From Micromonospora sp. NBC_00389 (GTDB lineage Bacteria; Actinomycetota; Actinomycetes; Mycobacteriales; Micromonosporaceae): a stretch of 64,000 nucleotides of DNA. A program made the position numbers and the translations under genes. Shown in pieces: positions 56,787 to 64,000 of the stretch. How positions within the stretch are numbered: position 1 is the first letter of the stretch; the number at the start of each line of letters is the position of its first letter. The stretch spans positions 930,001 through 994,000 of the forward strand of contig NZ_CP107947.1 in assembly GCF_036059255.1 (NCBI RefSeq), read 5' to 3'. The notes under the pieces are model-generated. The model was not told the origin of the DNA. It did not search any database and saw nothing but the letters and a program-made list of their open reading frames with translations.

Positions 56787-57886
56787 CCGACCCCGGACGT
56801 CAGCAGCCGGCGCAACGGCTGACCCGCGCCGACCTGGACGCGCTGCCCAGCTACGTACCAGGGCGCAGCCCCGCCGACCTGGCGCGGGAGCTGGGTCTGC
56901 CGGAGGCGATCAAGCTGGCCAGCAACGAGGTGCCGTACGGGCCGCTGCCCGGCGTGGTGGAGGCGGTCACCGAGGCGGTCACCGCCGCGCACCGCTACCC
57001 GGACATGGGCGTGGTGGCGCTACGCGACGCGCTGGCCCAGCGGTACGGGGTCGACGCCGACCGGATCGCCACCGGCTGCGGGTCGGTGGCGCTCGCCGAG
57101 CACCTGGTCCGGGCCACCTGCCTGCCCGGCGACGAGCTGCTCTACTCGTGGCGGTCGTTCGAGGCGTACCCGATCATCGCGGCGACCAGCGGCGCGACCA
57201 GCGTGCGGGTGCCCAACGACGCCGGGCACGGGCACGACCTGGCGGCGCTGGCCGCGGCGGTGACCGACCGGACCCGGATGATCCTGGTCTGCAACCCGAA
57301 CAACCCCACCGGCACGGCGGTACGCCGGGCCGGGCTGGACCGGTTCCTCGACGCGGTACCGGACGACGTGCTGGTGGTCATCGACGAGGCGTACCGGGAG
57401 TTCGTCACCGACCCAGACGTGCCGGACGGGCTCGGCTACCTGGACCGGCCGAACGTGGCGGTGCTGCGCACCCTGTCCAAGGCATGGGGCCTGGCCGGGC
57501 TGCGGGTCGGCTGGCTGGCTGCCCAGCCGGTGGTCGCGGCGGCGATCCGCAAGGTGGTGACTCCGTTCTCCACCAGCACCGCTGCCCAGGCCGGGGCGCT
57601 CGCCGCGCTCACCCAGGCCGAGGAGATGGAGCGCCGCTGCGCCCTGGTCGTCGCCGAGCGGGAGCGGGTCACCGAGGCGATCCGGAAGTTCGTGCCCGAC
57701 GTGCCGACCAGCCAGGCCAACTTCGTCTGGCTACCGCTCGGCGAGCGGGCGGTGGCGTTCGGCAAGTCGTGCGAGGCGCGCGGGGTGATCGTCCGGCCGT
57801 TCGCCGGGGACGGGGTCCGGGTCACCATCGGCACCCCGACCGAGAACGACGCGTTCCTGGCCGCTGCGGAGGCGTCGCTGACCTGA
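56783..57886 (+). CDS. pat: aromatic amino acid aminotransferase (Pat/HisC2 type)
   Basis: 367 aa. PLP-fold class I/II enzyme: KLASNEVPYGPLPGV at the substrate pocket, VCNPNNPTGT, DEAYREF and LSKAWGLAGLRVGW with the PLP lysine. It matches Pat (HisC2) of mycobacteria more than the histidine-operon HisC, since SWRSFEAYP and SQANFVWLPLG occur. No his genes are near, whereas hppD lies just upstream, so conversion of tyrosine to 4-hydroxyphenylpyruvate fits. A histidinol-phosphate role cannot be excluded. Confidence 0.85.
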   Translation: MTDPGRQQPAQRLTRADLDALPSYVPGRSPADLARELGLPEAIKLASNEVPYGPLPGVVEAVTEAVTAAHRYPDMGVVALRDALAQRYGVDADRIATGCGSVALAEHLVRATCLPGDELLYSWRSFEAYPIIAATSGATSVRVPNDAGHGHDLAALAAAVTDRTRMILVCNPNNPTGTAVRRAGLDRFLDAVPDDVLVVIDEAYREFVTDPDVPDGLGYLDRPNVAVLRTLSKAWGLAGLRVGWLAAQPVVAAAIRKVVTPFSTSTAAQAGALAALTQAEEMERRCALVVAERERVTEAIRKFVPDVPTSQANFVWLPLGERAVAFGKSCEARGVIVRPFAGDGVRVTIGTPTENDAFLAAAEASLT

Positions 57887-58032
57887 CCGGAGCGATCTCG
57901 CCGTGCTGGCCCGTCGGGTCGCCGGCGGAACCCGGCCGGGCGCTGGGACCCCGCCGGCGGCCGTGCGTCAGCTCGGCCGTCGGCGGCGAGCGGCCAGCCA
58001 GCCGGCGAGGCCGGAGGGCCGACTCGCCACGA

Positions 58033-59292
58033 TCAGGTGGCGGCCAGGATCACCGCCTCGGCGGTCAGGTAGTACCGCTGGTCGTCCCCGTCCGGATCGA
58101 CCGGCTCGCGGAGCCGCTCCACCGCGAGGTAGCCGTCCGCCGCCGCCACCGCTCCGGGCGCCCAGCCCGTACCGTCCGAGCCGACGTTGAGCGAGAAGCG
58201 GGAGAGCTGCGTACCGGTCACCGGATCCAGCGTCACCAGGTCGTTCGCCTCGGTCAGCAGGTGCACACGCCCGGGTTGGACGGCGAGCACCCGGGCCGTC
58301 GTCCCCAGACCCTCGAACCGCCACAGCTCTTCGCCCGACCGTGCCGACCGGCCCACCGCCACCCCGTCGAGCACGGCGACAGCCTGCTCACCGATGAGGG
58401 TTGCTCCGGTCGGGTCCAGCGCGAGGGCGGCGGTCGGCTCGCTGGCGCCCAGCAGCCAACCCCGGCCACCCGCGTCGCCCGGCCCGGCGGTCCGCAGGGC
58501 CGGGCAGTCAGACCGTCCGGTGCGGCATCCGAGTGGGGTCACCAGCAACCCGTCCGGGGCACCCGACGGGCGCCAGCGGTCGCGCACCGCACCGGTCGCC
58601 GCGTCCCGGAACTCGACCGTGGCCGGGCCGGCGCAGCTGTCCAGGCCGATCAGCTGCCCGGACACGGCGGTGCCGACGTCGCTGCGGCAGCGCCCAGGCA
58701 GGTCGACCCTCCACAGCTCACGGCCGCCGGCCAACTCCACACCGCGCGCCTGGGTGTCGCTGGTGACCACCAGCACCGTCCGGCCGTCCGCCAGGTCGGT
58801 GACGTAGAGCCCGCGCGGGTCCCAGACGGTGGTCGCCCCGGTACGCCGGACCACCGCCCCGCTCTCGGCGGGCACCGGGCCGTCGGCCCTCCACAGCACC
58901 CGGCCGGTCGGTGCGTCGAGCGCGACCAGCCGGCCGTCGGACCAGCGGCTGACCACCGTGCTGCCGCTGGCCACCACCCCGGTCAACTCCGCCGGCCAGC
59001 GCCGGTACGACCAGTACGGGGTGGTCCGGTGCCGGCCGTCGACCGGCCGGTCGGCATAGACCTGACGGTGCGCGGCGTACACCCGCAGCCGGGCGTCCAC
59101 GACCAACGGGGCGACCGGCAGCCGACCGACCACCCCGACGGGTGGCTGGGCCGCGGCCGGGTACGCACCCCGGGCCACCGTGCTCACCTCGGCCGGCGCG
59201 AGCACCCGGTGGACGATGACCGCGACCACCGCAGTGGCGAGCAGCGCCGCGACCGCCGCCACCAGCCGTCGTCGGCCCTTCGGGAACCCCAT
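58033..59292 (-). CDS. PQQ-like beta-propeller protein, membrane-anchored
   Basis: 419 aa from ATG 59292. A membrane segment (LVAAVAALLATAVVAVIV) precedes an outer domain with blades ending ALDAPTGRVLWRADG, ELAGGRELWRVDL and SARSGEELWRFEG. Two Cys pairs are likely disulfides. Paralogue of the gene at 51548. It is convergent with the aminotransferase. Function unknown. Confidence 0.72.
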   Translation of the reverse strand: MGFPKGRRRLVAAVAALLATAVVAVIVHRVLAPAEVSTVARGAYPAAAQPPVGVVGRLPVAPLVVDARLRVYAAHRQVYADRPVDGRHRTTPYWSYRRWPAELTGVVASGSTVVSRWSDGRLVALDAPTGRVLWRADGPVPAESGAVVRRTGATTVWDPRGLYVTDLADGRTVLVVTSDTQARGVELAGGRELWRVDLPGRCRSDVGTAVSGQLIGLDSCAGPATVEFRDAATGAVRDRWRPSGAPDGLLVTPLGCRTGRSDCPALRTAGPGDAGGRGWLLGASEPTAALALDPTGATLIGEQAVAVLDGVAVGRSARSGEELWRFEGLGTTARVLAVQPGRVHLLTEANDLVTLDPVTGTQLSRFSLNVGSDGTGWAPGAVAAADGYLAVERLREPVDPDGDDQRYYLTAEAVILAAT

Positions 59293-59434
59293 GCCCCACC
59301 TCCGCCCGGCACCCTACCCAGCGGAACCGGCCGGACCCCGGTCAGGTCACGCCGTGCTGGGCGTGGTCAGGCGGGGTGATCGCCGCCGCCGCCCGGGACG
59401 GGGGAATCGACGGACCGAGCTGGCCGGAACGAGG

Positions 59435-59917
59435 TCAGGCGGCTTCGACGGAACCGGTGGCACCGGCCGCGACGGCCAGATCGGCGAGATCACGTCGGAG
59501 CGCCACCTCGACCGCCCGGGCGGCGAGCCCGCCGAGCAACAGCGCCACCACCCGGCCGTACGGGGCGGTCGGCACCGCCTCCTGGGTGACGGTGATCGCC
59601 GTGCAGCCACGGCGGCGACGCTGGACCTGCCGCAGGCTCCAGGTGATCCGGTATTCCGCGCCGGCACCGGATGAGCAGAGCACCAGCCGGTGGGGGGCGA
59701 GCGCCTCCACCACCAGGAACTCCTCGGTCAGAGTGCCGCCGCCCGGCTGGACACGCTCCTCACGCCATGCGGTGCCCGGCCCGAACGGACCCGGGGTGAG
59801 CAGCTCGACCGGGCCGGCGGTGGTCAGCCGGGCCGCGCGGCCGGGCAGGTCGGTCAGCAGACGCCAGACATCGACAGCGTGCGCCTCGATGAACCCGGTA
59901 ACCGCCACCGTCGACAT
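59435..59917 (-). CDS. SRPBCC-fold protein
   Basis: 160 aa from ATG 59917 (GGGAGGG upstream). VTGFIEAHAVDVWRLLTDLPGRA at the start and a long C-terminal helix (RVVALLLGGLAARAVEVALRRDL) fit the START/Bet v1-like fold that holds a hydrophobic ligand. The specific ligand is unknown. It is a typical stand-alone actinobacterial polyketide-cyclase-like protein. Confidence 0.78.
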   Translation of the reverse strand: MSTVAVTGFIEAHAVDVWRLLTDLPGRAARLTTAGPVELLTPGPFGPGTAWREERVQPGGGTLTEEFLVVEALAPHRLVLCSSGAGAEYRITWSLRQVQRRRRGCTAITVTQEAVPTAPYGRVVALLLGGLAARAVEVALRRDLADLAVAAGATGSVEAA

Positions 59918-60054
59918 GCCACCCTCCCGTGTCGTCGACGGTACGCGGCGTAAGGGCCGGACGGGGCCTCCGGGACGGAATTTCCACCGCCCGGAGGCCA
60001 CGCTGTCCATTTCGGTGGCTGCTCGACGCCGGTCGTCGACCGGCCCGGCGACGG

Positions 60055-60263
60055 TCAGCGTTCGAAGCGACCAGCCCGGATCGCGCCGATGAACGCCGTC
60101 CACCCCGGCGGGCTCACGGCCAGTGTGGGCCCGGACTGGTCCTTGGAGTCGCGGACCGCGACAGACCGAGGACGTCGACCAGGTTGTCCGCCACCTCCAC
60201 GCAGAGCCCCTGGTCATTGGAACGGCTGCTGGTACGCCAGACCGCGCCCGCGAAATCGTGCAT
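60055..60263 (-). pseudogene. DUF397 gene with a frameshift
   Basis: ATG 60263 opens VWRTSSRSNDQGLCVEVADNL, the start of DUF397. Near 60160-60166 the family sequence moves to another frame (VAVRDSKDQSGPTLAVSPP to the stop at 60055). Removing two bases or adding one restores a 69-residue DUF397 protein. There is no XRE partner gene next to it, as is usual for intact pairs. Mutation or sequence error. Confidence 0.75.
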
Positions 60264-60516
60264 CGTCATTACCTCCGTGTGCGATGGGATGCCCCACCGC
60301 TGCCGGCCAGGTGCCCGGCCCGTTCCGCACGGCGGGGCGACGGAATCCGCGACGATCAACGGGGAAACGCGGATCGGTGATCGCACAGCCGGTGCGATCA
60401 CCAGTCCCATCAATGAGACGGTCGGCCGACCGGGTGAACAACCCGGTCCGGCAGTACCGAGGGCCCGGTTCACACGACCGCCGGGCCCGGTCCAGCGGGC
60501 GGTACGCCCGGTCGGC

Positions 60517-61713
60517 TCAGCGGGCCGGACGGACCGTTCCGGTGACCTCGCCGAGGGCGATGGTGGTGCCGTCCGGGCCGGGTGCGGTGGCGGTGATGGT
60601 CACCGTGTCGCCGTCGACGAGGAAGGTGCGGCTCTCGTCGCCGAGCTTCACCGGCTCCGCCCCGCCCCAGGTCAGCTCCAGGAACGACCCGACCTGCCCC
60701 CGGTCCGGGCCGGAGACGGTGCCCGAGGCGTACAGGTCGCCGGTGCGCAGGGACGCGCCGTTGACGGTGAGGTGGGCCAACTGCTGCGCTGGCGTCCAGT
60801 ACATGGTGGCGAAGGGCGGCTCACTGACCCGCTCGCCGTTCCACTCGACCACCAGCCGGAGGTCCAGCCCCGCATGCGGCACGTCACGCAGGTAGTCGAC
60901 GACCGGCGGGTCCTGGTCGGGGGCCGGCACGAAGGCGTCGGCGAGCGCGTCCAGCGGCGTCACCCAGGCCGAGACCGAGGTCGCGAAGGACTTGCCCAGG
61001 AACGGGCCGAGCGGCTGGTACTCCCAGGCCTGGATGTCCCGGGCCGACCAGTCGTTGACCAGCACCACCCCGAACACGTGCTCGGCGAAGTCGTCGACCG
61101 ACACCCGGGCGCCCAGCCGGCTGGGCACTCCGACCACGAAGCCGACCTCCGCCTCGATGTCGAGGCGTACCGACGGGCCGGTGACCGGGCCCTCGGCGGA
61201 GGCGCGCTGGCCGCTCGGACGGATCACCGGCGTACCGGAGACCACCACCGTGCCTGCCCGCCCGTGGTAGCCGATCGGCAGGTGCTTCCAGTTGGGCAGC
61301 AGCGGCGGCTGGCCGGGGCGGAAGATCTGCCCGACGTTGGACGCGTGGTGCTCCGAGGAGTAGAAGTCGACGTAGTCGGCCACCTCGAAGGGAAGCAGCA
61401 ACTTCACCTGGTCCAGCGGCACCAGCAGCGGCTCCACGGCCGCCCGGTGTGCCGGGTCGGTCAGCAGCTCGATGATCCGCTGCCGCACCGACGTCCACTG
61501 CGGACGGCCCAGCGCCATGAACTCGTTCAGGGTGGGCCGGCCCAGCGCACCGGCGGCCAGCACCAGATCGGCGGCCTCCGCCCCGGCCAGGTCGAACACC
61601 CATGACCCGATCCGCACGCCGATCCGCGGCCGGCCCCCGTCCTGCCGGAAAACCCCGTACGGCAGGTTCGTCACCCCGTACGGCGAACCGTCAGCGCCGG
61701 TCACCCAGGTCAT
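60517..61713 (-). CDS. fahA: fumarylacetoacetase
   Basis: 398 aa from ATG 61713. The catalytic domain has VDFYSSEHHASNVGQIF, with the metal Asp and catalytic His, PIGYHGRAGTVVVSG, RLDIEAEVGFVV and VLVNDWSARDIQAWEY, followed by LGKSFATSVSAWV. It splits fumarylacetoacetate to fumarate and acetoacetate, ending tyrosine degradation. Its start overlaps the stop of the upstream unknown gene by 4 nt (ATGA). Confidence 0.95.
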   Translation of the reverse strand: MTWVTGADGSPYGVTNLPYGVFRQDGGRPRIGVRIGSWVFDLAGAEAADLVLAAGALGRPTLNEFMALGRPQWTSVRQRIIELLTDPAHRAAVEPLLVPLDQVKLLLPFEVADYVDFYSSEHHASNVGQIFRPGQPPLLPNWKHLPIGYHGRAGTVVVSGTPVIRPSGQRASAEGPVTGPSVRLDIEAEVGFVVGVPSRLGARVSVDDFAEHVFGVVLVNDWSARDIQAWEYQPLGPFLGKSFATSVSAWVTPLDALADAFVPAPDQDPPVVDYLRDVPHAGLDLRLVVEWNGERVSEPPFATMYWTPAQQLAHLTVNGASLRTGDLYASGTVSGPDRGQVGSFLELTWGGAEPVKLGDESRTFLVDGDTVTITATAPGPDGTTIALGEVTGTVRPAR

Positions 61714-62579
61714 GCGTCGTAGCCCCCGTTCACCAGCCCCAGCCGGATCAGATCGGTCAGTGGTTCCAGGATGCTGCACGAGCCGAAGCCGACCCAGAGC
61801 GGGCGGGGCACTTCCAGCCGCCCGTCCGTGCGCTCCAGCAGCGGGCGCGGGTCGACCACGGTCAGCAGCTCGGCGACCGCGCCCACGCCGTCACCCTCGG
61901 CGGCCGCCAGCGTCGCGGCCAGCACGTTCGCGTACCCGTGGTGGGTGAAGCCGGTTTCCGGGTCGAGGTGCCGGACCGCCTGGTGCAGCCCGGCGGTGAG
62001 CTTGAACGGCAGGTTCCGGTCCCGGCAGGCGCAGATCACCGCGGCCAGCTCGGCCGGGGTCGGGAAGAGTTCGGCGGCCAGCCCGCCGGTGCGGAACTTG
62101 GCCGCGACCGGCACCCCGTCGTCCCGAGCGGCGGCGAGCGCGTCCAGCGCACCCATCAGGCCGAAGGTCAGCGGCAGCTCGGCGTAGACGGCCTCGACGC
62201 CCGGCATGGTGCCGGTCAGCCGGCGCAGCTCGGTGATGCCGGGCAGTGGGTCCTCGCCACGCCTGGCGACCGCCACCTCGACCTGGCGGGCGGTGACGCC
62301 GTCCGGTGCCAGGAACGAGAGCGCGAAGGGCAGGCCCCCGATCCCGGTGTCACCGATCACGCCGACCACCAGACCCTCGGCCGGGTCGACGAGACCGCTC
62401 AGATCCCCTGCGGCAATGGTCGAGGCCGGGACCAGCAGCGGGCCGACCAGGTCGGCGTACCAGGCGGTGCGATGCCGGCGGTGGGCGGCCAGCGCATCGG
62501 GCAGCGCCGCGCTGCCCGGAGGGAAGACGGCGGCGTCGTCCACCAGGCCGTCGAGGAGTGCGGGCACCTGCGTTGACAC
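61710..62579 (-). CDS. unrecognised TIM-barrel-like protein coupled to fahA
   Basis: 289 aa from ATG 62579. Regular beta/alpha units (GLVVGVIGDT, RQVEVAVARR, EAVYAELPL, VPVAAKFRTGG, LPFKLTAGLHQAVRH) suggest a TIM-barrel. KFRTGG and KLTAGLH place two lysines at strand ends, possible active-site residues. It has no similarity I recognise to glutathione S-transferases. Translational coupling to fahA and divergence from hmgA place it in homogentisate degradation. The missing pathway step is maleylacetoacetate isomerase, so this is a candidate; that is inference only. Confidence 0.7.
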   Translation of the reverse strand: MSTQVPALLDGLVDDAAVFPPGSAALPDALAAHRRHRTAWYADLVGPLLVPASTIAAGDLSGLVDPAEGLVVGVIGDTGIGGLPFALSFLAPDGVTARQVEVAVARRGEDPLPGITELRRLTGTMPGVEAVYAELPLTFGLMGALDALAAARDDGVPVAAKFRTGGLAAELFPTPAELAAVICACRDRNLPFKLTAGLHQAVRHLDPETGFTHHGYANVLAATLAAAEGDGVGAVAELLTVVDPRPLLERTDGRLEVPRPLWVGFGSCSILEPLTDLIRLGLVNGGYDA

Positions 62580-62619
62580 GGAACAAGAATGTACGGGACG
62601 CTACAAGGAACGGACAACC

Positions 62620-62638
62620 GCGTCCGATAATCGGACGC
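62620..62638. promoter_or_regulatory. palindromic operator candidate between fahA operon and hmgA
   Basis: GCGTCCGA-TAA-TCGGACGC, a perfect inverted repeat with 8-nt arms, centred 50 bp before the leftward ATG (62579) and 44 bp before the hmgA ATG. A dimeric regulator could control both directions. Confidence 0.6.
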
Positions 62639-62672
62639 CCCCGGCCGGTGAACGGGACATATGGGAGGCGAG

Positions 62673-63839
62673 ATGCCGTACTACCGCAGCGTCGGCGAGG
62701 TGCCGCGCAAGCGCCACACCCAGTTCCGCCAGCCCGACGGCAGCCTCTACGCCGAGGAGCTGATGGGCCAGGAGGGTTTCTCCTCCGACTCGTCCCTGCT
62801 CTACCACCGGCACGCGCCCACCGCGATCCTGGCCGCCGACGAGTTCGCCCCACCGGATTTCGCCCGGACGCCGAACCTGCCGCTCAAGCCGCGCCACCTG
62901 CGCACCCACAAGCTCGACACCGGCGGTGCCGACCCAATCCTCGGCCGGCAGTACCTGCTCGCCAACGACGACGTGCGGATCGGTTACGTGCTCGCCGACC
63001 GGCCCTCGCCGCTGTTCCGCGATGCCACCGGCGACCACTGCCTCTACGTCGAGTCGGGCTCGCTGCGGGTCGAGTCCCCGTTCGGCGTGCTGGACGCGGT
63101 CGCCGGGGACTACGTCGTCATCCCCACCTCGACCATCCACCGGCTGGTGCCCACCGGCGAGCAGCCCGTCCGGCTGCTCACCATCGAGGCGGCCGGGCAC
63201 ATCGGCCCGCCCAAGCGCTACCTCTCGGTACGCGGCCAGTTCCTGGAGCACTCGCCGTACTGCGAGCGCGACGTCCGCGGCCCCGACGCCCCGCTGCTCG
63301 TCGACGGCGAGGAGGCGGAGGTGCTGGTCCGCCACCGGCGTGGTTGGACCCGTTACGTCTACGCCCACCACCCGTTCGACGTGGTGGGCTGGGACGGGCA
63401 CCTCTACCCGTGGGCGTTCTCCATCCACGACTTCGAGCCGATCACCGGCCGGATCCACCAGCCCCCGCCGGTGCACCAGACCTTCCAGGGCCCCAACTTC
63501 GTCATCTGCTCGTTCGTGCCCCGCAAGGTCGACTACCACCCGGACTCGATCCCGGTGCCGTACAACCACCACAACGTCGACTCCGACGAGATGCTCTTCT
63601 ACACCGGCGGCAACTACGAGGCCCGGCGCGGCTCCGGCATCGAGCAGGGCTCGATCTCACTGCACCCGTCCGGCTTCACGCACGGCCCCCAGCCGGGTGC
63701 CGCCGAGCGCTCCATCGGCGCGGACTACTTCGACGAACTGGCCGTCATGGTCGACACCTTCCGCCCGCTGGACCTCTGCGACGCGGCCCGCAGCTGCGAG
63801 GACGACGGCTACGCCTGGACCTGGGCGCGTCGGGCCTAG
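62673..63839 (+). CDS. hmgA: homogentisate 1,2-dioxygenase
   Basis: 388 aa from ATG 62673; GGGAGG at 62663-62668 rules out the ATG at 62661. The C-terminal cupin has PYNHHNVDSDEMLFYTGG, with iron ligands His and Glu, and HPSGFTHGPQPGA with the third His. PVHQTFQGPNFVICSFVPR precedes. It opens the ring of homogentisate to maleylacetoacetate. It is divergent from the fahA pair across 93 bp. Confidence 0.94.
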   Translation: MPYYRSVGEVPRKRHTQFRQPDGSLYAEELMGQEGFSSDSSLLYHRHAPTAILAADEFAPPDFARTPNLPLKPRHLRTHKLDTGGADPILGRQYLLANDDVRIGYVLADRPSPLFRDATGDHCLYVESGSLRVESPFGVLDAVAGDYVVIPTSTIHRLVPTGEQPVRLLTIEAAGHIGPPKRYLSVRGQFLEHSPYCERDVRGPDAPLLVDGEEAEVLVRHRRGWTRYVYAHHPFDVVGWDGHLYPWAFSIHDFEPITGRIHQPPPVHQTFQGPNFVICSFVPRKVDYHPDSIPVPYNHHNVDSDEMLFYTGGNYEARRGSGIEQGSISLHPSGFTHGPQPGAAERSIGADYFDELAVMVDTFRPLDLCDAARSCEDDGYAWTWARRA

Positions 63840-63861
63840 TCGCCGCTCGTTGAGCTGGCGG

Positions 63862-64000
63862 TCAGCGAATGGCGGTGCGGGTGAAGATGGCGAACTCGGC
63901 GACCGCGGTGGCGGCGATGGCCAGCACCAGCGGCCACGGCGAGCCGACCACCGCGTACACCAGCAGCAGCACCGGCGCGGCGGCCACCGCGTAGATCGCC
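63862..64000 (-). CDS. membrane protein, C-terminal end (cut by window edge)
   Basis: The last 45 residues of a minus-strand gene: VAAAPVLLLVYAVVGSPWPLVLAIAATAVAEFAIF, one or two membrane segments, then FTRTAIR and stop. It is convergent with hmgA, 22 bp apart. The rest lies beyond the window, so no family can be named. Confidence 0.55.
   Translation of the reverse strand, partial: AIYAVAAAPVLLLVYAVVGSPWPLVLAIAATAVAEFAIFTRTAIR

Overview
The window is high-G+C actinobacterial chromosome, most likely Micromonospora or a close relative in the Micromonosporaceae. This rests on strong GC codon bias, many GTG starts with GGAGG-type ribosome sites, actinobacterial families (SARP, DUF397, DUF998, DUF2510/RDD, HEXXH-type M4 protease) and an actinomycete integrative and conjugative element (AICE). 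The species call is inference.

Layout. 1-12.2 kb is ordinary chromosome: TrkA-N protein (cut by the edge), MSMEG_6728-like protein, CrtU-like FAD oxidoreductase, HNH nuclease, Ser/Thr kinase, enoyl-CoA hydratase, secreted M4 protease, lipoprotein, histidine phosphatase, DUF998 protein and an AraC/VOC pair. 12.3-33.8 kb is an island stacked against the 3' end of a tRNA-Thr(TGT) gene at 33772-33848. It has three copies of the tRNA 3' half: 12304-12351 (decayed), 14492-14551 (60 bp identical to the right copy) and 33757-33816 (within the intact tRNA). The right two bound an AICE of about 19.3 kb. The left two bound a 2.2-kb relic that keeps only the C-terminal tail of a related integrase.

The AICE has two parts. 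The cargo half (14.6-24.2 kb) carries small or broken genes, a class II Fic protein, a 590-bp array of 95-bp tandem repeats, a XhoI/PaeR7I-type methyltransferase and endonuclease, an unknown protein and a glycosyltransferase. The core half (24.2-33.7 kb) carries a GntR repressor divergent from an operon with SCO3933-like protein, membrane transfer protein, FtsK/TraB ATPase, small AICE proteins, DUF2637 (Spd-like) protein, RepSA-type initiator, excisionase and tyrosine integrase. Most of these genes overlap at stop/start codons. 33.9-64 kb returns to chromosome: msiK-like ATPase, rlmB-cysS, IclR regulator, secreted subtilase, HAD hydrolase, an EamA transporter broken by an in-frame TAG, CGNR regulator, fumC, a SARP regulator and class I fumarase.

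53-64 kb is a tyrosine/homogentisate degradation neighbourhood: Lrp regulator, hppD, an aromatic aminotransferase (Pat/HisC2), fahA and hmgA. No glutathione S-transferase-type maleylacetoacetate isomerase is visible. Instead an unrecognised 289-aa protein overlaps the fahA start by 4 nt, opposite hmgA across a short promoter with a perfect 8-bp-arm palindrome.

Most notable: each 95-bp unit of the array beside the XhoI-family R-M genes carries CTCGAG, the canonical XhoI/PaeR7I site. Seven such sites lie within 590 bp, and I found only three others by eye in the remaining ~63 kb. The units also carry GTTGCT half-sites that recur in the fic promoter. Together fic, the array and the R-M genes look like one regulated defence module. 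That reading is inference.
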